The notes: generated by a model from the letters alone, not told the origin. A stretch of 64,000 bases of DNA from Lactococcus lactis (GCF_029023865.1 NZ_CP118969.1:1488001-1552000); one strand, 5' to 3'. Shown: positions 1 to 7,127, counted from the first letter of the stretch. A program made the numbers and translations.

Positions 1-387
1 ATCTATTTTTGCTTGATACAAATTATTATCACTTTTAGAAACAGTAATTCGAAGAGGATGAGTATCTTGCATTTGATTGCTCTGCGTGATTGCTACCCAT
101 TGCTCAAATTGATTTTCAGTTAAATTCTTTGTGTCCACACTCAACTGACTTTGAGTTGTTTCTTCTTGACTGCTACTTGATGATTGGCTGCTTGAACTTT
201 TCTGACTTTCTTTTATTTCACTAGTTTTTGAAGTCATTTCCTTTTTTGAGCTACTTTTTAAACTAGAAGTATTTGTCTTTACTCCACCAGTTTCATTATG
301 TTTTACTAATGCAAAGCTTACTCCACCAATAAGTAAAACTGCCACCGCTCCAATAGCAGCAAATTGCCTTTTTGTTAACTTTTTCAT
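1..387 (-). CDS. Ser-rich exported or membrane-anchored protein (C-terminus outside window)
   Basis: Open frame with ATG at 385-387 and a strong AGGAGG ribosome site 7-12 nt upstream; it stays open to the window edge, so the C-terminus is missing. The first 30 residues are a basic start followed by a hydrophobic stretch with no clear lipobox Cys, so it is a signal peptide or N-terminal anchor. A low-complexity Ser/Lys/Glu linker (residues about 40-85) follows, then a folded region beginning. Anchor plus Ser linker plus small domain is common for lactococcal surface proteins. The same plan is seen in the prophage protein at 41547-42047. Function unknown. Confidence 0.75.
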   Translation of the reverse strand, partial: MKKLTKRQFAAIGAVAVLLIGGVSFALVKHNETGGVKTNTSSLKSSSKKEMTSKTSEIKESQKSSSSQSSSSSQEETTQSQLSVDTKNLTENQFEQWVAITQSNQMQDTHPLRITVSKSDNNLYQAKID

Positions 388-589
388 CTGATACTCCTCC
401 TAAAATCATTCTAGCTTAAATTAATCTAAATATCTATTATTTAGATATATTTCTTTGTATTCTTTTCATAATCTAAAACAGAATCTGCTCCATTTAGCCA
501 AACTTATGAATTCAATCAAGGAAAATTATCTTTAATTTTAATAATGAAGCAAATAAAATTAATGACATTCGTATAATTGACACTAATAG

Positions 590-856
590 CACATCTCGTT
601 TATAGCCAAATTAGATCCAAATAACTTTACAGAATCATCTGTACTCACCTATTTTAAAGCTTTCTTTGGTGCAGACGCAGAAAACTATAGTTTCCTTCCT
701 GATAAAGATGGAGATACTTGCATAATTAGTGTAATTTCCAATAAAATACTTGCAAGTGGTGGAAGTGGAACAGTGGGATTTTATCAAGTTTTGCCAGATG
801 GGTCTTTCTATCTAGTCACTCGTGATTCAACTAACAACACCTATATAAGATATTAA
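590..856 (+). pseudogene. C-terminal remnant of an unidentified exported protein
   Basis: An open frame of 88 codons ends in TAA at 854-856 and reads like a real protein C-terminus (Gly-Ser rich turn, FYQVLPDGSFYLVTRD, ending NTYIRY). It has no start codon or ribosome site: the frame is opened only by a TAG at 587-589. The upstream DNA is AT-rich debris, so this is probably the tail of a decayed gene. Its terminator is still present just downstream. Identity unknown. Confidence 0.5.
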
Positions 857-904
857 TAAAAAGCTAATAAGCTCTTTCTATAACAGAGTTTATTAGCTTT
901 TTTT
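857..904 (+). terminator. Intrinsic terminator after the gene remnant
   Basis: Long inverted repeat (AAAAGCTAATAA paired with TTATTAGCTTTT, loop near 875-886) followed by a T run. It ends immediately before the promoter of the next gene. Confidence 0.8.
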
Positions 905-912
905 GCTATAAT
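904..912 (+). promoter_or_regulatory. Extended -10 promoter, probably giving a leaderless mRNA
   Basis: TGC-TATAAT at 904-912 is an extended -10 element. The expected start of transcription, about 7 nt downstream, falls on or next to the ATG at 920. No Shine-Dalgarno lies between, so the transcript is predicted to be leaderless. Confidence 0.5.
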
Positions 913-919
913 TATAAGT

Positions 920-1474
920 ATGAATAAAAGCAGAATAGAGGCGCTTACTGACGGAATATTTGCCGTAGTAATGACCCTAACAGTTTTAGAATTTAAAGTC
1001 CCAGAAGACGGAAATCTTTTTTCACCCAATGTATTACTTATGCTCCTTATTTATGTCACTACTTTTGTTGCTCTTGCTTCCATTTGGAACTCACTGCACC
1101 ATGTAATGACATTTATCAAATCAAATAAAATTGATGAGTTAATTCTCTGGTCTAATCATTGGATTCTACTTATTGTTTGTCTCTTCCCCTTTTCAACTGT
1201 TGCACACGCAGAACATCCAAACTCTTTGACTGCAAGTTTAGCCTATGTTTCAACCTATTTAATTCCTTGGATTAGTTTGATTGTTTTCAGTCAAATAATT
1301 TATAAACAATACAATGGGAGTGCTACTCTTCGAAAGAGAAATCTGGAAAGAATTAAAATCTTTCTAGTCTTTTTACTACCTGGAGCTCTGATATCACTTG
1401 TTTGGTTGTACGCTCTGCCAATAGTGACTATTTTAATGGCAATAAATTGGGGAAGACATAGCAATTTTGATTAA
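920..1474 (+). CDS. TMEM175-family (DUF1211) membrane protein, putative potassium channel
   Basis: 184 residues with about five hydrophobic segments. The N-terminus MNKSRIEALTDGIFAVVMT carries the (S/T)DG(I/V)FA signature of the bacterial TMEM175/DUF1211 family, whose studied members are K+-conducting channels. Length is within the usual 180-220 range. It sits alone between two terminators. The start is supported by the family signature, but no ribosome site precedes it and the -10 element ends only 7 nt upstream. Ion selectivity is inferred from the family only. Confidence 0.8.
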   Translation: MNKSRIEALTDGIFAVVMTLTVLEFKVPEDGNLFSPNVLLMLLIYVTTFVALASIWNSLHHVMTFIKSNKIDELILWSNHWILLIVCLFPFSTVAHAEHPNSLTASLAYVSTYLIPWISLIVFSQIIYKQYNGSATLRKRNLERIKIFLVFLLPGALISLVWLYALPIVTILMAINWGRHSNFD

Positions 1475-1497
1475 GCGTCTAAACAACGCTTTTTTTA
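1473..1497 (+). terminator. Intrinsic terminator
   Basis: AGCGT...ACGCT stem with TTTTTTT, directly after the TMEM175-like gene. Confidence 0.75.
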
Positions 1498-1656
1498 TTA
1501 CCGTTTTGCGATTTATAGATTTCTTGACTCCAAACAATTTATTTCTGAAATATAAATGAGTATTTCCTCAAAACTGACCTTACATAAACGTAAGTTATGC
1601 CTTCTATTTTCCATATTAAAATAGATAAGTAAAATATATTTTTGTGAGGTACTTTT

Positions 1657-2415
1657 TTGAAACAACGTTTTGGTTTATCTGGCTATCAACTTAAAATAAT
1701 AGCAATCATCTTCATGCTACTTGACCATATTTACCTAGAAGTTCTTCTAGGACTTCCTGGGATACCCGATTTTTCTATCTTAGATATGGCATCCCGATTT
1801 GTCTCTCCTCTCTTCTTTTTTCTAATGATTGAAGGGTTCTTTTATACCCGAAGTCGAAAAAAATATCTAACACGCCTTCTAGTTGCTGGAGCAGTCATGG
1901 CTCTCGGAAATTTAGTCATACATTATCTCATGAATGTCTCCATAAGTTTTTTTACTATCCTTAATCCAAATATCTTTCTGAGTTTAGCCTGTGGTTTTGG
2001 TGCTGTATGGCTCCTTGATACTATTATAGAAAAGAAGAAAATATTGCTGATTTTTCCGCTCATTTTCGTTTCAGCTCTTTCAATATTTACAGAAGCAAGT
2101 TTAGTTGCTCTAATCCTTCCATATTTAATGTACGCATCACGTAAAAGTGGAAAAGATTGGATTCTTTATATTGGTACACTACTTTTATCAATCTTATTTC
2201 TTCTACAGGCCTTTTCTTTTGACACTTCCATGTCGCTTTGGCAAAGTATTTCTCTTAACCCAGAATTCCTAATCATCACCGTTCTTCCTTTTATTTACCT
2301 ATACAATGGCAAAAAGGGTGGTCGCTCTTCAACCTTTGAAAAATATTTTTTCTATGGTTTTTATCCAATACATATCTGGATTTTATTTATTATTGGTCAC
2401 TTACTAAACCACTAA
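1657..2415 (+). CDS. TraX-family polytopic membrane protein
   Basis: 252 residues with about eight hydrophobic segments. The opening LSGYQLKIIAIIFMLLDHI and the closing YFFYGFYPIHIWIL match the TraX family, named after the F-plasmid pilin acetylase and related to membrane acyltransferases. Chromosomal copies in Firmicutes have no proven substrate. The start is TTG at 1657 preceded by GTGAGG at proper spacing; no better ATG exists. Single-gene unit with its own terminator. Acyl transfer to a surface molecule is inference. Confidence 0.75.
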   Translation: MKQRFGLSGYQLKIIAIIFMLLDHIYLEVLLGLPGIPDFSILDMASRFVSPLFFFLMIEGFFYTRSRKKYLTRLLVAGAVMALGNLVIHYLMNVSISFFTILNPNIFLSLACGFGAVWLLDTIIEKKKILLIFPLIFVSALSIFTEASLVALILPYLMYASRKSGKDWILYIGTLLLSILFLLQAFSFDTSMSLWQSISLNPEFLIITVLPFIYLYNGKKGGRSSTFEKYFFYGFYPIHIWILFIIGHLLNH

Positions 2416-2429
2416 ATAAATTTGAAATA

Positions 2430-2457
2430 AAAAAACGCTAATCGCAGCGTTTTTTTA
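2430..2457 (+). terminator. Intrinsic terminator
   Basis: AACGCT-loop-AGCGTT stem followed by T7, between the convergent TraX-like and DUF1304 genes; both flanks are A/T rich, so it may work in both directions. Confidence 0.75.
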
Positions 2458-2481
2458 TCCTTAAAGAAGTTAATTTTAGGT

Positions 2482-2835
2482 TCAAAGCGATAGCAAAAGA
2501 ACTATTAAAGTTACAAGTGCCGGTAAAGCTTGAACAAATAATATTTTTTTCGTCACTGTCAAAGCACCATAGATTCCAACTAAGATGACAAAAAGCATCG
2601 CAATAATAAAAACGGAAGTAGCTGCATTCATTATGGCTAGTACTATAATCATCAAACCAAAACCAAGGTTATAAATCCCTTGGTTGGAGAGCGCAACCTG
2701 TAATGTCTTATTTTTTAATTCAGATTCATCAAAACCAAAAGCGTCAGCTTGTAACTTTGTTCCTCCAAACATCTCAATAAATCCAAACAATAAATGCTCT
2801 ATTCCTACAATAATTATTAAAATAAGTGATATCAT
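2482..2835 (-). CDS. DUF1304 family membrane protein
   Basis: 117 residues with four hydrophobic segments. The features of DUF1304 are visible: an early GIEHLLFGFIEMF segment and the middle LSNQGIYNLGFGLM. Length is typical of the family (about 115-125). Ribosome site GAGGAG precedes the ATG. No biochemical role is known for the family, which lies in the inner membrane. The neighbours are unrelated and independently terminated. Confidence 0.75.
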   Translation of the reverse strand: MISLILIIIVGIEHLLFGFIEMFGGTKLQADAFGFDESELKNKTLQVALSNQGIYNLGFGLMIIVLAIMNAATSVFIIAMLFVILVGIYGALTVTKKILFVQALPALVTLIVLLLSL

Positions 2836-2885
2836 AAATTTCTCCTCAACTAGATTATATCAGTATAAATTAGATATAAAAAATA

Positions 2886-2917
2886 AAAAGAACTATCACT
2901 AATGATAGGTCTTTTTA
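2886..2917 (-). terminator. Intrinsic terminator of the usp gene
   Basis: AAGAnCTATCA-ctaa-TGATAGnTCTT stem with T/A runs on both sides, downstream of the universal stress protein gene. Confidence 0.7.
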
Positions 2918-2931
2918 TTATAAACTGATTC

Positions 2932-3360
2932 TTATCCTTGAACGATAGTTACACCACAAGGTGCATGATTGACAACATAATTCGTCGTAGATCCTGCAAG
3001 TAATCTATCAAACGCTCCTGCTCCTGTTGCCCCCATGACAATTAAATCAATATCGTTTTCCTTAGCATATTGAACAATTTCTCGTTTTGGAGAACCCGAT
3101 AAAATTTGCGTTTTGAATTTAGATTCTGCTGGAATAATAGAGCCTACTTTGAGTAAAATATCATTTGCCAACTTATCCAATCCTGGAGTCTCAACAATAC
3201 CATAGTTAGCAATGCCATAATATCGCACTAAATCTTTAACGGTCAATACAATTAACTCCGCTTCAGACCATTGCGCTAACATCACTCCTTCTCGAACCGC
3301 ATTATAAGCTTGGTCAGAACCATCGACAGGAACTAATATTTTTTTATACTGTTTCGCCAT
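2932..3360 (-). CDS. Universal stress protein, UspA family (ATP-binding type)
   Basis: 142 residues, one Usp domain. The N-terminal KKILVPVDGSDQA strand and loop and the C-terminal GATGAGAFDRLLAGSTTNYV contain the G-2x-G-9x-G(S/T) nucleotide-binding motif of ATP-binding Usp proteins, so it is probably a cytoplasmic ATP-binding stress protein. GGTGGAGG precedes ATG 3360. A TATAAT lies about 50 nt upstream. Its partner and trigger cannot be read from sequence. Confidence 0.9.
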   Translation of the reverse strand: MAKQYKKILVPVDGSDQAYNAVREGVMLAQWSEAELIVLTVKDLVRYYGIANYGIVETPGLDKLANDILLKVGSIIPAESKFKTQILSGSPKREIVQYAKENDIDLIVMGATGAGAFDRLLAGSTTNYVVNHAPCGVTIVQG

Positions 3361-3448
3361 AATAATACCTCCACCTATTCTTATAATTTTATTATAATAC
3401 TATCACTAACAAAATGAAAGCGATAAACATTATATAATAAATGAAAAT

Positions 3449-3472
3449 AAAAAGCTGACCGAAATCAGTTAA
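3449..3472 (-). terminator. Intrinsic terminator
   Basis: On the minus strand AACTGA-ttcgg-TCAGCTT followed by TTTTATTTT, 8 nt beyond the small 53-residue gene. Confidence 0.65.
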
Positions 3473-3479
3473 AACTTAT

Positions 3480-3641
3480 TTATTTTTTATATGCTTTAAG
3501 TTCTTCTTCTTTAAAATACAATTGTTGACTTCCGTTAAACCTAACTAAGATTCCTGCTTTGTTTTCAGCGATTACTGTACCGATAATTCCTTTATATCTT
3601 GTTTCTGGTAAATTTACTAATTGTCCGATTTTATACTTCAT
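3480..3641 (-). CDS. Small 53-residue protein with a KOW/SH3-like pattern
   Basis: ATG at 3639-3641 with GGAG 5 nt upstream; stop at 3480-3482. The protein starts MKYKIGQLVNLPETRYKGII, with alternating hydrophobic residues and Gly turns like a small beta-barrel (KOW or SH3-like) domain, and ends in Lys/Glu. It has its own terminator, which together with the ribosome site argues it is real. It shares the minus orientation with the arsC-like gene 29 bp upstream and may be co-transcribed with it. Function unknown. Confidence 0.7.
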   Translation of the reverse strand: MKYKIGQLVNLPETRYKGIIGTVIAENKAGILVRFNGSQQLYFKEEELKAYKK

Positions 3642-3670
3642 TTTTACTCCTTTTTAATAGATAAAATAAA

Positions 3671-4072
3671 TCATTTTTCAATCATTTTAACTTTTTCTTT
3701 TATTAAATCTCTTGTTTTTCTAAACTCAGCCAAAATTTCTGTTTCTGTCCCTGTCGCACAAGCAGGGTCTTGTAAGTCCCAGTGTTCGTGATTAACTCCT
3801 TTAGGAATCATCGGATATTTATCAAGAGCATCTCCACATAAAGTAATTATCAAATCACATTCATTAAAATAATCTAAATCAATTAGCTCAGATTTCTGAG
3901 AAGAAATATCTATTCCCTCTTCTGCCATTACTTTAACTGCACGGGGATTTAAACCATGCGTTTCTATCCCTGCGGACCGAACCTCCCACCCTTCCAAATT
4001 TTTATGCCCATAACCTTCGGCAATTTGAGAACGACAAGAGTTACCTGTACAAAGAAAATATACTTTTTTCAT
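3671..4072 (-). CDS. arsC: ArsC-type arsenate reductase / low-molecular-weight phosphatase family
   Basis: 133 residues. The P-loop CTGNSCRS (C8-x5-R14) and the C-terminal EHWDLQDPA mark the thioredoxin-coupled ArsC/LMW-PTPase fold. In the staphylococcal enzyme three cysteines (10, 82, 89) relay the disulfide. Here C8 and C79 align with the first two, but the third position is Tyr86 and the only other late cysteine is C105. So either C105 resolves the intermediate, or the protein works as a phosphatase or weak reductase. No arsR or arsB neighbours are visible. Ribosome site GTGGAG. Confidence 0.75.
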   Translation of the reverse strand: MKKVYFLCTGNSCRSQIAEGYGHKNLEGWEVRSAGIETHGLNPRAVKVMAEEGIDISSQKSELIDLDYFNECDLIITLCGDALDKYPMIPKGVNHEHWDLQDPACATGTETEILAEFRKTRDLIKEKVKMIEK

Positions 4073-4188
4073 AATAATACTCCACTTATTTTTATTAACA
4101 TATTATATAATAATTTATATTTTTTCTCTTAGTTGACAGTTGACTATTCCACCTTTCAACGATGAGAAGGCGAGGGGCGATAATAACA

Positions 4189-4213
4189 TGAAAAACCCAC
4201 CATTGGCGGGCCA
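4189..4213 (-). terminator. Intrinsic terminator downstream of tRNA-Ser
   Basis: Minus strand CCCGCC-aat-GGTGGG followed by TTTTTC, about 65 nt after the tRNA 3' end. Confidence 0.7.
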
Positions 4214-4275
4214 TTTAAAGAAATCTTCATATAGGAAGATGATGGATAAGATAACCAATATACATTGGCTGTCTA

Positions 4276-4365
4276 AGGAGGATGTGGGATTCGAACCCAC
4301 GCACGCTTTTACACGCCTGACGGTTTTCAAGACCGTTCCCTTCAGCCAGGCTTGGGTAATCCTCC
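4276..4365 (-). tRNA. tRNA-Ser (anticodon UGA)
   Basis: Acceptor GGAGGAU/AUCCUCC, a long class II variable arm (CAGGCGUGUAAAAGCGUGC region), anticodon loop CUUGAAA giving UGA, and T-arm with GGGUUCGAAUCCC. The base after the acceptor is U and no CCA is encoded, so CCA must be added after transcription; U at position 73 is unusual for serine tRNA. A promoter TTGTAA-16-TATACT lies at 4378-4405. Confidence 0.93.
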
Positions 4366-4377
4366 ATTGATTAATAA

Positions 4378-4462
4378 AGTATATCGTTTTTATCTATTGT
4401 TACAAAAACAAACCAAGTAGGCACCCAATACAATACAAAGAAATTTTATCTGTACATAAAAA
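4378..4462 (-). promoter_or_regulatory. tRNA-Ser promoter with a 63-bp conserved upstream element
   Basis: -10 TATACT at 4378-4383 and -35 TTGTAA at 4400-4405 (minus strand). The -35 lies inside a 63-bp block (4400-4462) repeated at 6670-6732: three conserved segments of 15, 10 and 11 bp separated by variable spacers of exactly 17 and 10 bp in both copies. Both copies sit at the same place relative to a TTGTAA/TATACT promoter. Confidence 0.55.
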
Positions 4463-4499
4463 TCTTTTGACTTCCTATTTTCAATCGGTAAACCTTTAG

Positions 4500-4571
4500 C
4501 TAATATTCTGCAGCTGGCGAAAATTTACGGCTAAAGAAGCTCAATATGCAGTAAATAATTTTCCAGCATAA
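4500..4571 (+). pseudogene. Remnant of an Ltp-family (superinfection-exclusion type) lipoprotein
   Basis: The frame ending in TAA at 4569-4571 encodes KFTAKEAQYAVNN, the core of the repeat in host-cell-surface-exposed (Ltp) lipoproteins. The residues normally preceding it (SAAGE) are present one frame away at 4507-4521, consistent with a single-base loss in an A run. No start or signal peptide survives. Ltp proteins block phage DNA entry in relatives, so this looks like a trace of an older prophage. Confidence 0.6.
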
Positions 4572-4621
4572 AATAGCTACTTCTAAATTTTGTGATTAAA
4601 GATATATTTAATTCAAAAAAA

Positions 4622-4652
4622 ATAAAACTCCTTATTGTAATGAGGAGTTTTT
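4622..4652 (+). terminator. Intrinsic terminator after the Ltp remnant
   Basis: AAACTCCT-loop-AGGAGTTT stem followed by T5, about 50 nt past the Ltp remnant stop. The rest of 4653-4990 is AT-rich with a small hairpin (near 4830-4850) and no gene. Confidence 0.65.
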
Positions 4653-5002
4653 AATATATTTATCTAATACTCTGTAAATTTTTACTATCAAATTCTTAGG
4701 CTCCTCTTCTATCATATCAGCTTTTCCCATGAACCAGTTTTTACTAATCGAGATAATTTTTTATTTTAAGTTTATCATTCGTTCACTGTGGAACCCTAAT
4801 ATCAAATTATGAGCGTAAGGAATGCTATTATTAGTTAATAATAGGTAATAATATTAGTGCTAAAATATTTTTTAGTTTAATAAAGCTAGTCGAGTTAGTT
4901 TTATTGTTACTCATTTACTGGCCTCTCATTCTTAGTAAATTTAAGTTTTTTTGTTAGCTTTTGTTAACGACAAAATATTTTATCTAGTGTTATAATAATC
5001 AT

Positions 5003-5127
5003 GGCCAAAGAAAACTATTTTATTGACTATATTTGCTATTTACACATTATCTTTTTATAATCAGAATCCGGCCAATTTTGAAATAATTTCTTCTACTATT
5101 TTGTTGTCTAGTAGAGGTTTTTTATTT
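5003..5127 (+). ncRNA. Predicted small structured RNA, host gap unit a (may encode a 19-residue peptide)
   Basis: Extended -10 TGT-TATAAT at 4988-4996 predicts a start near 5003. TGGCC at 5002-5006 pairs with GGCCA at 5070-5074 to close an AT-rich domain, and a CTACTA/TAGTAG hairpin (5093-5114) with T6 follows as terminator. Inside the domain is ATG at 5001 reading MAKENYFIDYICYLHIIFL then stop: hydrophobic, but with no ribosome site. Layout matches the units at 5503-5596 and 7565-7672. Expression is unproven. Confidence 0.4.
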
Positions 5128-5337
5128 TCTTCATCAATATATTGTGAACTAAATTTATATTTTGATGACTAGTATTTGAATTTCCCTATCCTTCTTATAA
5201 TTCCAATTATTTTGTAATTACAATGCTTAAAAAATCTCAATCAATAAATTAGAAATAGTGTCTAAGAAGATGTATCATATCATACTAATTTTATAAAACT
5301 TATTATTCGTTTAAGCTAAAATTGATAGAATTATAAT

Positions 5338-5437
5338 GTACCATTCTAAAATATAGAAATCATGATTTATTTTTAACTTAAAAGATCTGGTACACATCAA
5401 TTCCACTAGTTTTTAAAATTCTAGCGGTTTTTTTATA
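5338..5437 (+). ncRNA. Predicted small structured RNA, host gap unit b
   Basis: TGTACC (5337-5342) can pair with GGTACA (5389-5394) around an AT-rich domain. A terminator hairpin CCACTAG/CTAGCGG (5404-5426) with T7 follows. The segment between the helix and terminator, ACACATCAATTCCACTAG, resembles ACACTCATTATCCTCTAG of the unit at 7565-7672. The promoter is weak (TAGAAT 5326 or TATAAT 5332, no clear -35), so the 5' end is uncertain. Confidence 0.3.
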
Positions 5438-5502
5438 AAAAAGCGTCTAAAGTGATAGGCGACTGGAATAAATTCATTACACACTTCTTTTCTTAATGAA
5501 TA

Positions 5503-5596
5503 ATAAAAAGACGTCTAATTAATTTAAACGTCTTGCTACACACTGAAATATCTTATAGAATAAATTACTTTATAAGACAGAAATTGGTGTATAGAT
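5503..5596 (-). ncRNA. Predicted small structured RNA, host gap unit c
   Basis: Minus-strand promoter TTGAAA (5626-5631)-17 bp-TATAAT (5603-5608). The expected start at 5596 is 2 nt before CTATACAC (5587-5594), which pairs with GTGTGTAG (5536-5543) to close a domain containing an inner CTTATA/TATAAG stem. Directly after it comes the terminator AAGACGT/ACGTCTT with a T run (5504-5534). No open frame with a ribosome site. Promoter, fold and terminator are all in register. 5600-5985 shows nothing else I can support. Confidence 0.5.
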
Positions 5597-5987
5597 AATT
5601 CAATTATATGAAGTTGTATAGATATTTTCAAGTAAAATGGTCGATTATAAAAATAAAAATGGCAGCAGATGACTGACATTATATTCAGAATTTTAATTTT
5701 ATTTAGATTAAATCAAACTTTGTAGGTATAATTTTATCTGTTCATTATTACTTATTTATTGTTGTTTTAATATGAATTAGTGTATTTCATAGGTAACACG
5801 GAATAAACTGCACAGAAATATTGGTGAAGTACAGCAGCTATATTTGATTATAGCAAGTATAAGCCCAATTATTCTCGTACTTTTTGTTTACACGATGATA
5901 TCTAATAAATCGCTAGATAACTTAACTTGCACAATCATTTGAATATTAGTTATTGCTTTCGCCACATTGTTATAAAAAAAATAAAAT

Positions 5988-6017
5988 AAAACCCTGACCA
6001 AAGTCAGGGTTATTTTT
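5988..6017 (-). terminator. Intrinsic terminator of the DUF5648 protein gene
   Basis: Perfect AACCCTGAC-(loop)-GTCAGGGTT stem with a T-rich tail on the minus strand, 10 nt past the stop codon. Confidence 0.85.
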
Positions 6018-6027
6018 AATAATTTTT

Positions 6028-6558
6028 TTATTTAGTATAAGCGTTAAATGCTATTCCTTCATTTTTCCAGCCGGCTTTTATCAAAGAATCTCTTTCAAAA
6101 GAGCTCATTGTAAAGTGATGCGAACCTACTTTTGCATTTGGATTATAAAGACGATAAACAGGGACTCCAGTATTCGCTTTAGCAACTGGGAATCTAAATG
6201 CTGTTCCATCATTATTCCACCCAATAGAAACAAGGCTAGCAGCTTCAAAATCACTTGTTGTATAATGGTGGCCACCTGCATTCGGGTTATATAAACGTTG
6301 CACAACTGGATATCCTGAGTATGGAGGTTCAGTTAATGGGATATAAAATGCGACTCCTTCAGATTTCCATCCCGCTTTTTCTAAAGTTAGAATCTCCCAA
6401 CCAGCAGGTGTAAGTAAATGTTCACCTGAATTTGGATTATAAACTCTATATAATCTTTCGTGAAGTGGATCTGTATCTGCAGAAACTTGGTGTGCATTAA
6501 TAACCCCTCCCATTATAAATGCCATTGCTGCTAAAATTACTAAACCTATTTTTTTCAT
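6028..6558 (-). CDS. Secreted protein with three DUF5648 repeats
   Basis: 176 residues. A signal peptide of about 27 residues ends at VSA, then three tandem repeats (about 35-75, 86-128, 133-173) share (Y/R)LYNPN-G-H(Y/F)T, an acidic helix and an aromatic GW-(N/K)-(D/E)G-AF ending. This is the DUF5648 (LYNPNSGEH) repeat seen in secreted enzymes and surface proteins of Firmicutes and thought to bind glycans or wall. Here there is no other domain, so it is probably a free or wall-bound adhesin-like protein. Ribosome site AGGAGG. Its promoter shares the 63-bp element with tRNA-Ser. Confidence 0.8.
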   Translation of the reverse strand: MKKIGLVILAAMAFIMGGVINAHQVSADTDPLHERLYRVYNPNSGEHLLTPAGWEILTLEKAGWKSEGVAFYIPLTEPPYSGYPVVQRLYNPNAGGHHYTTSDFEAASLVSIGWNNDGTAFRFPVAKANTGVPVYRLYNPNAKVGSHHFTMSSFERDSLIKAGWKNEGIAFNAYTK

Positions 6559-6646
6559 AATATCCTCCTAGACATCACATTTATATATATAAATAAAACA
6601 AGAATCCTCAAAAATATTGTGAGTCCTTTAATAATTCAACGATTAG

Positions 6647-6732
6647 AGTATATCACTTTAAGCTAAGCATTACAAAAACAAACCCATTTCGTAACCAAAC
6701 CAATACAAAGACTCAAAAGCCGTACATAAAAA
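6647..6732 (-). promoter_or_regulatory. Promoter of the DUF5648 gene with the 63-bp conserved element
   Basis: -10 TATACT at 6647-6652 and -35 TTGTAA at 6670-6675, 17 bp apart. The 63-bp block 6670-6732 matches 4400-4462 in three segments with identical spacing (17 and 10 bp). Predicted start near 6640 gives an 80-nt leader. Confidence 0.6.
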
Positions 6733-6752
6733 GCACCACAGGTGGTGCTTGG
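6727..6752 (-). terminator. Intrinsic terminator overlapping the 63-bp element
   Basis: Minus strand AAGCACCAC-ct-GTGGTGCTT followed by TTTATG. It ends the decayed membrane-protein fragment on its right and abuts the upstream edge of the next promoter. Confidence 0.7.
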
Positions 6753-6801
6753 AAGTATTTCTGAAAGAATTTCTTTTGAATAAATTCTTTATAGATTTTT
6801 T

Positions 6802-6918
6802 TTATAAGAACCAAAATAATATCACGATAAAAACTATACTCGTTACTTTTAAAGTAATCTTTTCCATTTGTTTTAATTCATCAAATTTCGGTTTAAGATA
6901 TTCAAAGAAAAAACATTG
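6802..6918 (-). pseudogene. C-terminal remnant of a membrane protein
   Basis: A minus-strand frame ending in TAA at 6802-6804 encodes a charged helix (EYLKPKFDELKQMEKITLK) followed by a terminal membrane segment (SIVFIVILFWFL). It is opened by a stop rather than a start codon, so only the 3' end is left. It collides with an integrase remnant on the opposite strand, consistent with a scrambled phage-derived patch. Confidence 0.45.
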
Positions 6919-6920
6919 AA

Positions 6921-7098
6921 CCTATCAGAATTGACGCATTTAGACACATCCATGCTAGCTTACTATTTGATTCAGGTATGACTTTTAAACAAGTTTAATA
7001 TAGATGATTAAAAAACTACTATGAATGTTTATACGCATATCACAGAATTCACTAAAGATAATATCGGAGATAAATTCTCTGCATACATTGACTTTTAA
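6921..7098 (+). pseudogene. C-terminal remnant of a tyrosine recombinase (older integrase)
   Basis: Two fragments: 6921-6992 reads PIRIDAFRHIHASLLFDSGM, the FRHxHASLL box with the catalytic Arg and His, and 7021-7098 reads MNVYTHITEFTKDNIGDKF, the catalytic-Tyr segment and C-terminus. The linker holding the second His box is lost and stops intervene. It differs from the intact integrase at 42172. An intrinsic terminator (CTAGCTA/TAGCTAG, T6) follows at 7097-7122. Confidence 0.75.
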
Positions 7099-7127
7099 CT
7101 AGCTAAAAATAGCTAGTTTTTTATATT

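Noticed and set aside
4140-4370. Open frames on both strands across the tRNA-Ser
   Set aside because: They consist mainly of the tRNA itself and its terminator; no ribosome site, no family resemblance.
4653-4980. Degenerate insertion sequence
   Set aside because: No transposase fragment or terminal inverted repeats could be read; only AT-rich DNA with weak hairpins.
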